Assembly (NCBI RefSeq): GCF_000010665.1
Contig: NC_012796.1
Location: forward strand, 3,563,501-3,627,500
Direction: 5' to 3'
Source: Solidesulfovibrio magneticus RS-1
GTDB lineage: Bacteria > Desulfobacterota > Desulfovibrionia > Desulfovibrionales > Desulfovibrionaceae
DNA length: 64,000 nt
The translations under genes were made by a program, and so were the position numbers. The notes below the pieces were generated by a model. It ran no database searches and was not told the DNA's origin. It saw only the letters and a list, made by a program, of their open reading frames with translations. Below are positions 28,386-37,199 of the stretch, in pieces; position 1 is the stretch's first letter, and every line of letters begins with the position of its first letter.

Positions 28386-28973
28386 ATGCGCCTTCTCCCG
28401 CGCCTTGCCGCGCCCGGCCTCGGCCTGCTCCTTTGCGCCTGCCTCACGGCCTGTTACGATCCGCCAGAGTCGCCCGTGCGCTACGTCAACAAGCCCTATC
28501 TCTTCAGCTTCATCCCGCCCAAGGGCTGGACCGTCACCGAAGACAAAACCGAGGCCTGCCAGGTCTCCGTGGAAGCCCGCCATGGCGAGTGCCGCTTCTA
28601 CGTCTGCGTCAGCGTTCGCCCCACGGAATTTTTGCCCACCACCTCGGATTTCGCCAACTGCGAACTGGTCAAGGCCTACGTCGCCGACACCCTCAAAGGC
28701 TTCAACGTCACCTGCCGCCCCACCACCATCCAAGGCCGGCGCAGCTACGACGCCATCTACCTGCGCCGGGTGGACGACGGCAACGGCGGCATCAAACTCC
28801 AACTCGTGCGCCAGACGTTTCTCTCGCGCGGCAAGATGCTCTACACGCTGACCTCCTACGTCTTCGGCCGCGACGAAGCCGAACTGCGCGCCCTGGCCCC
28901 GCCCTGCGACAACGACATCACCCGCGCCGAGGCCACGTTTTTTTTGCACCAGCCCGGGTCGTTTGAGCGGTGA
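28386..28973 (+). CDS. small lipoprotein of unknown function
   Basis: This 195-aa protein has a lipoprotein signal with the lipobox LTAC, then YDPPESPVRYVNKPYLFSF. Six cysteines lie in the mature part (e.g. CQVSVEARHGECRFYVCV), consistent with disulfide bonds in the periplasm. The fold may be PsbP/DUF1795-like (stress-related IPPKGWTVTEDK start), but that is a guess. The first possible ATG is five codons upstream; neither has a good ribosome site. It stands divergent from the rod-like gene, and its end is followed by a GC-rich repeat. Confidence 0.7.
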   Translation: MRLLPRLAAPGLGLLLCACLTACYDPPESPVRYVNKPYLFSFIPPKGWTVTEDKTEACQVSVEARHGECRFYVCVSVRPTEFLPTTSDFANCELVKAYVADTLKGFNVTCRPTTIQGRRSYDAIYLRRVDDGNGGIKLQLVRQTFLSRGKMLYTLTSYVFGRDEAELRALAPPCDNDITRAEATFFLHQPGSFER

Positions 28974-28975
28974 AT

Positions 28976-29055
28976 GCCTCCGGCGGCCAGGAGAGGCGCC
29001 GCCTCTCCTGGACCTCTCCGCTGGGGGCCTGAGGCCCCCAGCCCCCCCACATGTA
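28976..29055. repeat. GC-rich palindromic intergenic repeat, copy 2 (extended)
   Basis: It starts GCCTCCGGCGGCC, contains an extra hairpin (CAGGAGAGGCG/CGCCTCTCCTG), then GGGGGCCTGAGGCCCCC and CCCCCCCACATG as in copy 1. It lies 2 nt after the lipoprotein stop. Confidence 0.7.
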
Positions 29056-29095
29056 TTGACGAGCGGACGGCAAAGAGAACGGATGTGCGAGGATG

Positions 29096-29127
29096 AAAAA
29101 AGGGCCGCTCCAGGCATGGAGCGGCCC
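29096..29127 (-). terminator. terminator of the ThDP enzyme gene
   Basis: GGGCCGCTCC and its perfect complement enclose a 6-nt loop; on the minus strand the stem is followed by TTTTTTC, 30 nt after the stop. Confidence 0.9.
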
Positions 29128-29156
29128 GCGTCGTTGAGACGCCGTGAAAAGCGGCG

Positions 29157-30776
29157 CTATTTCGGGATGAGGTCGCCGACATGCTTGTCGGCCGCGATCT
29201 CGATGACCGACACGCCCTTGAAGGCCAGGGCGTCGGCAAAGGCCTCGCGGATGGCGGCCGGCGTGTCGACCTTGGCCGTGGCCGCGCCGTAGCCCTTGCC
29301 CAGGGACACGATGTCCAGGCCCGGCAGATCCAGCCCCGGCACGCCCGGCGTCTCTTCCAGCCGGGCAAACGATTTGAGAATGCCGTACTCGTCGTTGCGA
29401 AGGACCACGTAGACCACGTGCGCCCCATGCTGCACGCCCGTCCAGATCGACTGCAACGAATACTGGAACGACCCGTCGCCGATGACGGCCACCACCGGCT
29501 TGCCCCGGCCCGAGGCCTTCTCGGCCAGGGCCAAGCCCACGGCAGCCGGCATCCCCCAGCCCAGGCCCCCAGAGGCCATGACAAAGGAGCTGTCCGGCTG
29601 CGTCACCACGCCCAGGGGCGTGGCCGCCAGATCGGCCATGTTCGAGGGCGACTCGTTGACCAGGATGCAGTCGCCGCCGACGATCACCTCCGAAAGGACG
29701 CCAAAAATCTGCCTGGGGGTCAGCGGCAACGGCGCGTCGTCGGGCACGGCGACCTTGGCCCGCTCCGGCCGGACCGGCCCCCGGGCCGGGCGCTTGGCGA
29801 CAAGCGGCAAAAGCGCCTCCACGGCAAGCAAGCTGTCGGCAACCAGACTGTCGCCAACCACGGCCTTGCCAGCCTCGTAGGGGTCGTCAATAATCTGCAA
29901 AAGCTTGGCTCCGGCCGGCAGCGTCTCGCCGGCCACCCACGGATAGTAGCGAAAGACCGGCGCGCCCACGACCACCACGAGGTCATGCCCGGCCAGGGCC
30001 TTGCTAAGCGGCCCCACGGCCGGCGGCAACACCCCGGCATAGAGCGGATGGTTGTGGGGAAACGGCACGCGCTCGGTAAAGGGGCCAAGCCAGACCGGGG
30101 CCTGCACCGCCTCGGCCAGGGCGATGCCCTGTTCCCAGGCCTGGCTTCGCGACAGGTCCGCGCCGTAGACCAGCACGGGGTTCGCGCTGGCATTTATGCG
30201 CGCGGCGAATTCCGCGATGCGCGCCGGGTCCGGGGCGTGGCGCACCGAGACCGTGCGGTAGACGTCCACGGCGTCCATGTCCTTTTCCCAGTCGTCCAGG
30301 GGCAGGGACAAAAAGACCGGCCCCTGGGGCTGCTGCATGGCCATGGCGTAGGCGCGCATGAAGGCCCCGGGCACATCCTGGGGACGCTTGGGCTCATAGC
30401 TCCATTTCACCCAGGGTTTGGGCAGCATGGTCTCGTCGATGTTGGTGAGAAAGGGTTCGCCCAGGAGCATGTCGCGGGTCTGCTGGCCGGCGGTGATGAT
30501 AAGCGGCGTCTTGTTGAGGTAGGCGGTGAGGATGCAGCCCATGGCGTTGCCCATGCCGGCCCCGGTGTGGACATTGACCAGCACGGGTTTGCCTAGCCCC
30601 TGGGCCAGGCCGTCGGCTATGCCGACCACGCTCGATTCCTGCAGGGCCAGGATATAGGTGAAATCGTCGGGAAAGTTCTTGAGGAAGGTTTCCTCGGTGG
30701 AGCCGGGGTTGCCGACCACGGTGGTAAGGCCAAGGCGTCTGAGCAGAGCAAAGGTGACGTCGCGCACTGTGGGCAT
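29157..30776 (-). CDS. ThDP-dependent 2-oxo acid decarboxylase, benzoylformate-decarboxylase-like
   Basis: This 539-aa enzyme has all three domains of the pyruvate decarboxylase/benzoylformate decarboxylase family. The ThDP-binding motif begins GDGSFQYSLQSIWTG and ends LRNDEYG. GNPGSTEE, LQESSVVGIADG and HTGAGMGNAMG put Ser26, Glu47 and His70 exactly where Pseudomonas putida benzoylformate decarboxylase has its catalytic residues. The second catalytic His of that enzyme (His281, in FRYHQYDP as I recall it) is Tyr here (FRYYPW). The substrate may therefore differ. ATG 30776 with GGAG 10 nt upstream was chosen. It has its own terminator and no pathway partners beside it. Confidence 0.85.
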   Translation of the reverse strand: MPTVRDVTFALLRRLGLTTVVGNPGSTEETFLKNFPDDFTYILALQESSVVGIADGLAQGLGKPVLVNVHTGAGMGNAMGCILTAYLNKTPLIITAGQQTRDMLLGEPFLTNIDETMLPKPWVKWSYEPKRPQDVPGAFMRAYAMAMQQPQGPVFLSLPLDDWEKDMDAVDVYRTVSVRHAPDPARIAEFAARINASANPVLVYGADLSRSQAWEQGIALAEAVQAPVWLGPFTERVPFPHNHPLYAGVLPPAVGPLSKALAGHDLVVVVGAPVFRYYPWVAGETLPAGAKLLQIIDDPYEAGKAVVGDSLVADSLLAVEALLPLVAKRPARGPVRPERAKVAVPDDAPLPLTPRQIFGVLSEVIVGGDCILVNESPSNMADLAATPLGVVTQPDSSFVMASGGLGWGMPAAVGLALAEKASGRGKPVVAVIGDGSFQYSLQSIWTGVQHGAHVVYVVLRNDEYGILKSFARLEETPGVPGLDLPGLDIVSLGKGYGAATAKVDTPAAIREAFADALAFKGVSVIEIAADKHVGDLIPK

Positions 30777-30910
30777 GGGGCCTATCTCCCGGGTTGGAGT
30801 GACGGATGCGGCACGCGGCGGGAGTCCGCCGATTTCCCGGGATTGCCACCGGTCGGGGGGAAGGTCAAGGCGGACGGAGCCCCAAAACAAACGAGGCGGC
30901 CCGCCCGCGC

Positions 30911-32893
30911 CTACATCCTCGGTCCCAGGGGCGAGGCTCGGCCGGCCTGCTTGAGGTTGGCTTCCAGCACCTCGGCCAGCTGGTCGATGGAATGCGGCTT
31001 GGCCAGATAATCGTTCATGCCCAGGCGCAAGAACCGCTCACGGTCCTTTTCGCTGGCATAGGCCGTCAGCGCCACCACCGGGATGCGCTTGGACAGCCCC
31101 GGCACCTCGCCGTGGCGGATGTGGTGGGTGCACTCGATGCCGTCCATCACCGGCATCTGGATGTCCATGAGGATGATGTCGGCCTGCTCCCGGGACAACG
31201 TCTGCAAGGCTTCCTGGCCGTTTATCGCCTCCAGCACGTTGTAGCCCAGCCGCGAAAGCGCCCGGCCCGTGGTCAGGCGGTTGATGCGCTCGTCCTCCAC
31301 CAGCAGCACCGTATACTCTTCGGGCGAAAACACCGGGTCCTCGCTGGCGTACACCACGGACTCGTCCCGGCACTCGAAATCCGTGAGGGAAAACGGGGCC
31401 GCGAAATAAAACGTGCTGCCCTTGCCCGGCGCGCTTTTGACCCAGATGCGCCCGCCAAGCAGCTGCACCAGATGCTTGGCGATGGACAGCCCAAGCCCGG
31501 CGCCGCTGACCCGCTTGGTCAGGTAGTGCTCGGCCAGCTCGAAATCCTCGAAAATCTTGCCCTGCAGTTCCTTGGCGATGCCGATGCCGGTGTCGCGCAC
31601 CATGAACAGCACCGTGCGGTATTGGGCGGAAAACTTGAGACGCTCCGACCGGATAAGTTTGGCCCGAACCTCGATGGTTCCGTTCTTGGTGCATTTGAGC
31701 GCATTGTCGACCAGATTGGACAAAATCTGGCGCAGCCGGAACACGTCGCCCACCAGCCGCTCGGGAATGCGCGGATCAAGCCGCGTGAGAAACTGTACGT
31801 CGCGCACCTTGGCCCGCACGCCGTAGCTGCGGCTAAGCGACCCCAGCACCTCGCCCATGGAAAAGGTGGCCAGCACCGGTTCGATGGCCGCCGCGTCGAT
31901 GTCGGCCAGCTCCAGCACGTTGTTGACGATGGACAAAAGCCGCTTGCCCGAATCCTCGACGATCTCCCACAACTCCCGCTCCTCGCCCCCGGCCGCTTCC
32001 TGCAGGGCCAGCTGGGCGGCCCCCATGATGCCGTTTAAGGGCGTGCGCAGCTCGTGGGTGATGTTGCCGAGAAACTGCGACTTGGCCTGGCTGGAGGAAA
32101 AGGCCAGCTCCCGTTCCCGGCGAAGCTGGTGCTCGGTTTCCTTAAGCGTTGTGATGTCCCGGGAATAGCTGGCCACGTACAGCACCTGGCCGGATGCGTC
32201 GGCGATGGGGCAAATGCTCACCTGATAGCAGGTTTCGCCGTAGCGCTCCTCATACCCGACGATGGCGTTGCGGGCCACGGCCTCGCGCAGCTTGTCACGC
32301 CGCGTCGCGGCCTGTTCCAGGGGCATGTGGCTGTACAGGCTCGCGCCCATGAGCGCGTCCACGGTCTGGCCCCGACGCCTTGCCGCCTCCTCGTTGAGCA
32401 CCAGGATGTAGCCGTCCACGTCGGACAGGATGATGGAATCAAGGGTGGCGTCGAGCAGGGCCTTGAAGATGGCCTGGTTTTCCGCGAGCAGCTGTTGGGC
32501 CAAAACGATCTTGGTCACGTCCTCGCGGATGATGATGCCGCCGGAGACCCGGCCGCTTTCCATGACCGGAATGCCCCGGATGTTCTGGTAGGCGGACTGG
32601 CCGCCGCTGCAGGCGTCAACGTAGACGGCCTCAAGATGGACGGTTTCGCCGGAAAGGATGCGGTCGATCTCCCCGCCCATGGAGGAGCTGGTGATCCCGG
32701 GCATATCCTTGAGCTTTCGGCCAAGAAAAAAATCGCGGTCGCGCTTGCCCCGGGCAAAATTGGTCAAGTGCCAGTCGTTGACGAACGTAATGACGCCCTC
32801 GGCGTCGATGTGCATGATCGAAACCGGAGCGAGTTGTATGATCTGCTCGCAGTTGGCCGCAAGCGCTTCCTGACCGCCCATAGAGAATTGCAT
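30911..32893 (-). CDS. hybrid sensor histidine kinase (PAS-PAS-HisKA-HATPase-REC)
   Basis: This 660-aa predicted soluble kinase has no membrane segments. Two PAS domains (about 15-135 and 140-265) precede the dimerisation domain with the phospho-acceptor His near residue 282 (GNITHELRTPLNGI). The ATPase domain follows (DNALKCTKNGTI, DTGIGIAKE, GAGLGLSIAKHL), and then a receiver with the phospho-Asp in LMDIQMPVMDG near residue 577. The frame extends 25 codons upstream to a TTG with a Cys-rich stretch (CEACNGPC) that might be a redox or metal site if translated; the ATG at 32893 was chosen conservatively. No output gene is adjacent. Confidence 0.9.
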   Translation of the reverse strand: MQFSMGGQEALAANCEQIIQLAPVSIMHIDAEGVITFVNDWHLTNFARGKRDRDFFLGRKLKDMPGITSSSMGGEIDRILSGETVHLEAVYVDACSGGQSAYQNIRGIPVMESGRVSGGIIIREDVTKIVLAQQLLAENQAIFKALLDATLDSIILSDVDGYILVLNEEAARRRGQTVDALMGASLYSHMPLEQAATRRDKLREAVARNAIVGYEERYGETCYQVSICPIADASGQVLYVASYSRDITTLKETEHQLRRERELAFSSSQAKSQFLGNITHELRTPLNGIMGAAQLALQEAAGGEERELWEIVEDSGKRLLSIVNNVLELADIDAAAIEPVLATFSMGEVLGSLSRSYGVRAKVRDVQFLTRLDPRIPERLVGDVFRLRQILSNLVDNALKCTKNGTIEVRAKLIRSERLKFSAQYRTVLFMVRDTGIGIAKELQGKIFEDFELAEHYLTKRVSGAGLGLSIAKHLVQLLGGRIWVKSAPGKGSTFYFAAPFSLTDFECRDESVVYASEDPVFSPEEYTVLLVEDERINRLTTGRALSRLGYNVLEAINGQEALQTLSREQADIILMDIQMPVMDGIECTHHIRHGEVPGLSKRIPVVALTAYASEKDRERFLRLGMNDYLAKPHSIDQLAEVLEANLKQAGRASPLGPRM

Positions 32894-32971
32894 ATCCTGT
32901 CGCCCGGCCAGCCGGCAAGGGCCATTGCATGCCTCGCACCAATTATCCGGATATTTCCTATCCGACAACGA

Positions 32972-33754
32972 CTACCGGGCGTTACGGCCTTCGATGCCGG
33001 CAAAGGCGCTGTGATTGTGGATGGACTCGAAGCTTTCCACTTCCACCCGAAACCACGTCACCTTGGGATGCTCCCGCAAGGAACGGGCCACCTGGCGGGC
33101 CACATCCTCGACAAAGGTCGGATTGGCGAAGGCCTGTTCGGTGACGTGTTTCTCGTCCTCGCGTTTTAAAAGGGCGTAGACCGGCGACGAGCCGGCCGCT
33201 TCGGCGGTTTCGATGAGTTCCTCCAGCCACAGCAGCCCGGAAAACCGGCAGCGGATGGAGATGACCGCCCGCTGGCTGTGCGCCCCCTGATCGGAAATGG
33301 CCAGGGAACACGGGCACACGGTCATGACCGGCACGTCCACGCCCAGCGTCAGGCGAAACTTGTCGCCCTCGAACTCCCCCGAGACCAGACAGGCGTAGTC
33401 CATCAGGGCCGCGGCGCCGGTGGCCGGCGAGGCCTTGGACAAAAAATAGGGAAAACGCAGGGTCATGTGGGCGTTTTGGGCTTCCAGGCGGGCGCGCACG
33501 TCTTCGAGCAGGGCCTTGAAGGTGACAAGGTCGAGCTCGCCGGCAAAACCGGACAGGGCCTCCACGAACCGGCTCATGTGGGTGCCCTTGAACTGGGCCG
33601 GCAGGTCGACGGACAGCTCCACGTCGGCCACGGTGTGCTGGCGGCCGCGCGTGCGGTCGCGCACCAGAAGCGGCAGGCGGAAATTCTTGATGCCGACCCT
33701 ATCGAGGTCGATGGGGACCTCGGGGGGTCCGCTTTGCACGTCTTGCATGGCCAT
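32972..33754 (-). CDS. folE2: FolE2, GTP cyclohydrolase IB
   Basis: This 260-aa enzyme makes 7,8-dihydroneopterin triphosphate from GTP for folate and queuosine-type pathways. Family blocks are [28 protein letters not shown], the catalytic [20 protein letters not shown] and the C-terminal [13 protein letters not shown]. FolE2 works with several divalent metals and in many bacteria replaces the zinc-dependent FolE1 under zinc limitation. The start ATG at 33754 is the first of two close ATGs; ribosome sites for both are weak. A 32-bp inverted repeat lies 175 nt upstream, of the same type as two upstream of nikR. Confidence 0.94.
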   Translation of the reverse strand: MAMQDVQSGPPEVPIDLDRVGIKNFRLPLLVRDRTRGRQHTVADVELSVDLPAQFKGTHMSRFVEALSGFAGELDLVTFKALLEDVRARLEAQNAHMTLRFPYFLSKASPATGAAALMDYACLVSGEFEGDKFRLTLGVDVPVMTVCPCSLAISDQGAHSQRAVISIRCRFSGLLWLEELIETAEAAGSSPVYALLKREDEKHVTEQAFANPTFVEDVARQVARSLREHPKVTWFRVEVESFESIHNHSAFAGIEGRNAR

Positions 33755-33928
33755 GATGGCGTGTCTCCGGGAGGGATGTCCCGCACCTGGGCCGCCATGG
33801 CGTCTGGCGCGGGGGAGGCGTTTCCTACGCCGGGCGGACGCCCCTGTAAAGCCGGCGGCAGGCCGTCCTGCCCTTCCGGCTGGCATCGGCCGGAAAACGA
33901 AGCCGGCCGGGAACGCCTTTATGTCTCG

Positions 33929-33960
33929 TTCCTGAAAAAGACGTTGGTGTTTTTCAGGAA
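33929..33960. promoter_or_regulatory. 32-bp inverted repeat A (upstream of folE2)
   Basis: TTCCTGAAAAA-N10-TTTTTCAGGAA, perfect 11-bp arms. It has the same geometry and similar arms as 34461-34492 and 34516-34547. It is a probable operator. Confidence 0.55.
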
Positions 33961-34019
33961 AAACAAGGAATTTACTCTGTCATCCGCAAAACGCCGCCAG
34001 CGGTTATACGGACGCGCCG

Positions 34020-34439
34020 CTAGACGATCTCCTGGCCGGTGGTGGCCAGGGTCAGCTTGCCGTACTTGACGCCGCGCGTGGAAATGAGCTTTTGCGACAG
34101 CCGCTGCACGGCCTCGCCCGGCCCCTTGAGCACCAGCGCTTCCAGACAGTTGTGGTGGTCGAGATGCACGTGCATGGACGACAGGATCACGTCGTGCTGC
34201 TCGTGCTGGGTCTCAATGAGCCGTTGGGCCAGATCGGAGGTGTGGTGGTCGTAGACCAGGGTCAGCACGCCGGCCACTTCCTTGTCCGATTGCTCCCATT
34301 CCTTTTGCACCAAAACGCCCCGGATGAGGTCGCGAATGGCTTCGGAACGGGTCTGATAGCTCTTTTCGTCGCACAGCGCGTCGAACTTCTCCAGAAGTTC
34401 GGAATTGAGCGACACGCCAAAGCGGATGGTCTGTCCCAT
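34020..34439 (-). CDS. nikR: NikR, nickel-responsive transcriptional regulator
   Basis: This 139-aa protein has a ribbon-helix-helix N-terminus ([17 protein letters not shown] and [11 protein letters not shown]) and an ACT-type nickel-binding C-terminal domain. His79, His90, His92 and Cys98 have exactly the spacing of the high-affinity nickel site of E. coli NikR (His76, His87, His89, Cys95). NikR represses nickel uptake genes; in sulfate reducers nickel is needed for hydrogenases. No nickel transporter lies in the window. Two 32-bp inverted repeats sit 22-53 nt and 77-108 nt upstream, which could mediate autoregulation. Confidence 0.95.
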   Translation of the reverse strand: MGQTIRFGVSLNSELLEKFDALCDEKSYQTRSEAIRDLIRGVLVQKEWEQSDKEVAGVLTLVYDHHTSDLAQRLIETQHEQHDVILSSMHVHLDHHNCLEALVLKGPGEAVQRLSQKLISTRGVKYGKLTLATTGQEIV

Positions 34440-34460
34440 GCGCCCTCTCCTGGTGCCGTG

Positions 34461-34492
34461 TCTTCGAAGAAAGCCTACGCCTTCTTCGAGGA
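34461..34492. promoter_or_regulatory. 32-bp inverted repeat B (upstream of nikR)
   Basis: TCTTCGAAGAA-N10-TTCTTCGAGGA; with flanks (34458-34495) the arms extend to 14 bp, GTGTCTTCGAAGAA and TTCTTCGAGGACAC, with one mismatch. It lies 22 nt before the nikR start, where it would block transcription if bound. Confidence 0.6.
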
Positions 34493-34515
34493 CACCATCG
34501 TTGAATCATTGTTTT

Positions 34516-34547
34516 TTCTTAAAAAATACTGACGTATTTTTTAAGGA
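34516..34547. promoter_or_regulatory. 32-bp inverted repeat C (upstream of nikR)
   Basis: TTCTTAAAAAA-N10-TTTTTTAAGGA; the palindrome CTTAAAAAATAC-TGAC-GTATTTTTTAAG has perfect 12-bp arms. It could alternatively help terminate the methyltransferase gene ending at 34555, but no T-run follows the stem. Confidence 0.55.
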
Positions 34548-34554
34548 CGCAACA

Positions 34555-35250
34555 CTAGGGTCTGATTTCGTAGAGGCTGATGGTGCTGCGGCAAGAGGCC
34601 ACGGCCACCGATTCCTCATGCAGCCGGGCGACGGCAAAGCCGTCGGCGGCAAGCCTGTCCCACACGCCCCGCGACACCTCGCGCCAGGGTTCGGCCAGCA
34701 CGACGCGGCCGCCCGGAGCCAGGCAGGAGCGGAAAATCGCGGTCAGCGGCTCGTAAAACCGCGTCTCGTATAAAATGTCGCTGCCCCACATGAGGTCGAA
34801 AACGCCGGGGACAAGGGCCGGGGCGCGCCAGTCCATGACGGCGAAGGTCGCCGGCAAACCGTTTTCCCGGGCATTGCGCAAGCCATGGGCCACGGCCGCC
34901 GGCTCGTGGTCCACGCCCAGCACCCGTGCCCCGGCCGCCGCCCCGGCCATGGCCGATAGCCCCATGCCGCAGCCGAGGTCCAGGCCGCGCTTGCCGGCCA
35001 GTTCGTCGGGCCGGGACTCCAGCCAGGCAGCCAAAAGCAGGCTGGCCGGCCACAGCTCGGCCCAGTAGGGCATCCGCTCGTCGGCCCCGAAGCCGTCCTG
35101 GCCAAGGCCTTCCCACAGCGACTCCATGTCCGCCTCGCGCCACAAGACGTATTCGCGGCCGGGCAGCGGCAGGCGCATGCGGCCGTCCACCCATTGGGGC
35201 GCGGCGGCCCACTGGGGCAGGATCGGTCCGGGGACGGCAATTCTGTTCAC
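34555..35250 (-). CDS. class I SAM-dependent methyltransferase
   Basis: This 231-aa protein has the SAM-binding motif I as LDLGCGMGLSAMAG, motif II as VLGVDHEPAA and the post-motifs VFDLMWGSDILYE and LAPGGRVVLAEPW. The upstream block MPYWAELWPASLLLA is typical of the FAM86/METTL-type protein-lysine methyltransferase branch; bacterial members act on proteins such as electron-transfer flavoprotein, but the substrate here is unknown. The start is a GTG with AAGGA 10 nt upstream. It is transcribed towards nikR and divergently from the gcv operon. Confidence 0.8.
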   Translation of the reverse strand: MNRIAVPGPILPQWAAAPQWVDGRMRLPLPGREYVLWREADMESLWEGLGQDGFGADERMPYWAELWPASLLLAAWLESRPDELAGKRGLDLGCGMGLSAMAGAAAGARVLGVDHEPAAVAHGLRNARENGLPATFAVMDWRAPALVPGVFDLMWGSDILYETRFYEPLTAIFRSCLAPGGRVVLAEPWREVSRGVWDRLAADGFAVARLHEESVAVASCRSTISLYEIRP

Positions 35251-35478
35251 GAATGAGCTTCCTTACAAGTCAAAAACGCGCCATGACGCATCTTCCGTGT
35301 TACCGTGATTCACGAAAATGCGCAACCCGGGGCACGCCCGACGATTCTTCGGCAGCAAACCGAAGCATTGCCCCGACGCCGCTTGCCCCAGGCCTGTCAA
35401 CGCGCTATTTGACGGCCAGCCCGTCGCGGCCTGTCGCGGGCGGGCCTAAGACCGATCATCACGCCAGGGAGAAGCGCC

Positions 35479-35853
35479 ATGCAAAAGGATCTACTCTATT
35501 CCAAGTCCCATGAATGGGCTCGCGTCGAGGACGAAATCGCGGTGGTCGGCATCACCGACTTCGCCCAGGAACAACTCGGCGACATCACCTTTGTGGAACT
35601 GCCGGCCGTAGGCGACACCGTCGAGGCCGGCCGGGAAATGGGCTCCGTGGAGTCCGTCAAGGCGGCCAGCGAACTCTACAGCCCGGTCAGCGGCGAGGTC
35701 ATCGAGGTCAACGAGGAGCTGGAAAACGCTCCCGAAAAGGTCAATTCCGATCCTTACGGCGAAGGCTGGCTGATCCGCGTGCGGCTCACCGACGAACCCG
35801 CCGGCTTGCTGTCGCCCGAGGAGTACGAGGAACTGGCCAAGGCCGAGCACTAA
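35479..35853 (+). CDS. gcvH: GcvH, glycine cleavage system H protein
   Basis: This 124-aa lipoyl carrier protein shuttles the aminomethyl group between P, T and L proteins. The lipoylation site is Lys61 in [18 protein letters not shown]. The length is normal. GGGAGAA lies upstream of the ATG. It is first of gcvH-gcvPA-gcvPB-lpdA; gcvT is not in the window. The 228-bp region upstream contains no recognisable glycine riboswitch. Confidence 0.97.
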   Translation: MQKDLLYSKSHEWARVEDEIAVVGITDFAQEQLGDITFVELPAVGDTVEAGREMGSVESVKAASELYSPVSGEVIEVNEELENAPEKVNSDPYGEGWLIRVRLTDEPAGLLSPEEYEELAKAEH

Positions 35854-35867
35854 AATCGGAGCGCCCC

Positions 35868-37199
35868 ATGCCCTATATCCCCCACACCCCGGCGGAAATC
35901 CGGGAGATGCTCGACGCCGTCGGCGCGCCCGACGTCGATGCCCTGTTTGCCGAAATCCCGGCCGCGCTGCGCCCCCAGAGCTTCGATCTGGCCAAGGGAG
36001 CCACGGAAATGGCCGTGCGCGCCGCCATGGAGAAGCTCTCGGCCAAAAACCGCACCGATCTGACGAGCTTTCTCGGCGGCGGCTTCTACGACCACTACGT
36101 CCCGGCCGCCTCGGACCTGCTGCTGTCGCGCGGGGAATTCTACACCGCTTACACGCCCTATCAGCCCGAGGCCTCCCAGGGGACGCTGCAAGCCATCTTC
36201 GAGTACCAGACCGCGGTGTGCCGGCTCATGGACATGGAGTGCTCCAACGCCGGCGTCTACGACGGCGGCACAGCCCTCTACGAGGCCCTGATGATGGCCG
36301 TGCGCCACACCCGGCGCAAAAAGGCCGTGGTCAGCGAGACGGTCAGCCCCATCTACCGCATCGTGCTGGCCACCTACACCAAAAATCTCCACCTCGATCT
36401 GGTCGTCGTGCCCCATAAAAACGGCCTGGACGACTTCGAGGCCCTGACAGCCGCCGTGGACGGCGACACCGCCGCCATCGTCGTGCAAAATCCCAATTTC
36501 TTCGGCAGTGTCCAGGACTTCACCGCCCTGTTCGACCACGCCCGGGAAAAGGGCGCGGTGTCGGTCATCTCCTGCTACCCGGTGCTCCAGACGGTGCTCA
36601 AAACCCCCGGAGCCATGGGCGCGGACATCGCCACGGCCGAAGGCCAGAGCCTGGGCCTGCCGCTGTCGTTTGGCGGCCCCTACCTCGGCATCATGACCTG
36701 CAAGAAAAGCCTCGTGCGCCAGATGCCCGGCCGCATCGCCGGCCGCACCAAGGACGCCGCCGGCCGCACCGGCTACGTGCTGACCCTGCAAGCCCGCGAA
36801 CAGCACATCCGCCGCCAGAAGGCCACGTCCAACATCTGCTCCAACCAGGCCCTGTGCGCCCTGCGCGCGCTCATTAATCTCTGCCTCACCGGCAACGAGG
36901 GTCTCTCCCGCCAGGCCGCCCGGTCCATCGAAAACGCCAACTACGCCGCCTGGAAGCTCGGCGCCATCCCTGGCGTCAAGCTGCTGAACGAAGCGCCCTT
37001 TGGCAACGAATTCGCGGCCGTGTTCCCGGTAAACGCCAAGCAGGTGGCCCGCATGCTCATGGACGGCGGCATCGTGCCGGGCTTCCCCTTGGGCCGCTAC
37101 TACCAGGGACTGGAAAACGCGCTCCTTATTTGCTGCACCGAAAAGCACGACCGCGCCGACATCGACCGCCTGGCCCGGCGGCTGGAGAACGCCTTATGA
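35868..37199 (+). CDS. gcvPA: GcvPA, glycine dehydrogenase (decarboxylating) subunit 1
   Basis: This 443-aa protein is the N-terminal half of P-protein in its two-subunit form. Family features are PYIPHTPAEIREMLDAVG at the start, FLGGGFYDHYVPAA, FYTAYTPYQPEASQGTLQ and SNAGVYDGGTAL. With GcvPB it decarboxylates glycine using pyridoxal phosphate and passes the aminomethyl group to lipoyl-GcvH. ATG 35868 follows GGAG. The stop overlaps the gcvPB start by 4 nt (ATGA), fitting the equal stoichiometry of the two subunits. Confidence 0.96.
   Translation: MPYIPHTPAEIREMLDAVGAPDVDALFAEIPAALRPQSFDLAKGATEMAVRAAMEKLSAKNRTDLTSFLGGGFYDHYVPAASDLLLSRGEFYTAYTPYQPEASQGTLQAIFEYQTAVCRLMDMECSNAGVYDGGTALYEALMMAVRHTRRKKAVVSETVSPIYRIVLATYTKNLHLDLVVVPHKNGLDDFEALTAAVDGDTAAIVVQNPNFFGSVQDFTALFDHAREKGAVSVISCYPVLQTVLKTPGAMGADIATAEGQSLGLPLSFGGPYLGIMTCKKSLVRQMPGRIAGRTKDAAGRTGYVLTLQAREQHIRRQKATSNICSNQALCALRALINLCLTGNEGLSRQAARSIENANYAAWKLGAIPGVKLLNEAPFGNEFAAVFPVNAKQVARMLMDGGIVPGFPLGRYYQGLENALLICCTEKHDRADIDRLARRLENAL

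Noticed and set aside
35251-35478. Possible glycine riboswitch upstream of gcvH
   Set aside because: The leader lacks the conserved aptamer cores of glycine riboswitches; only a small CTTCGG/CCGAAG hairpin is visible.
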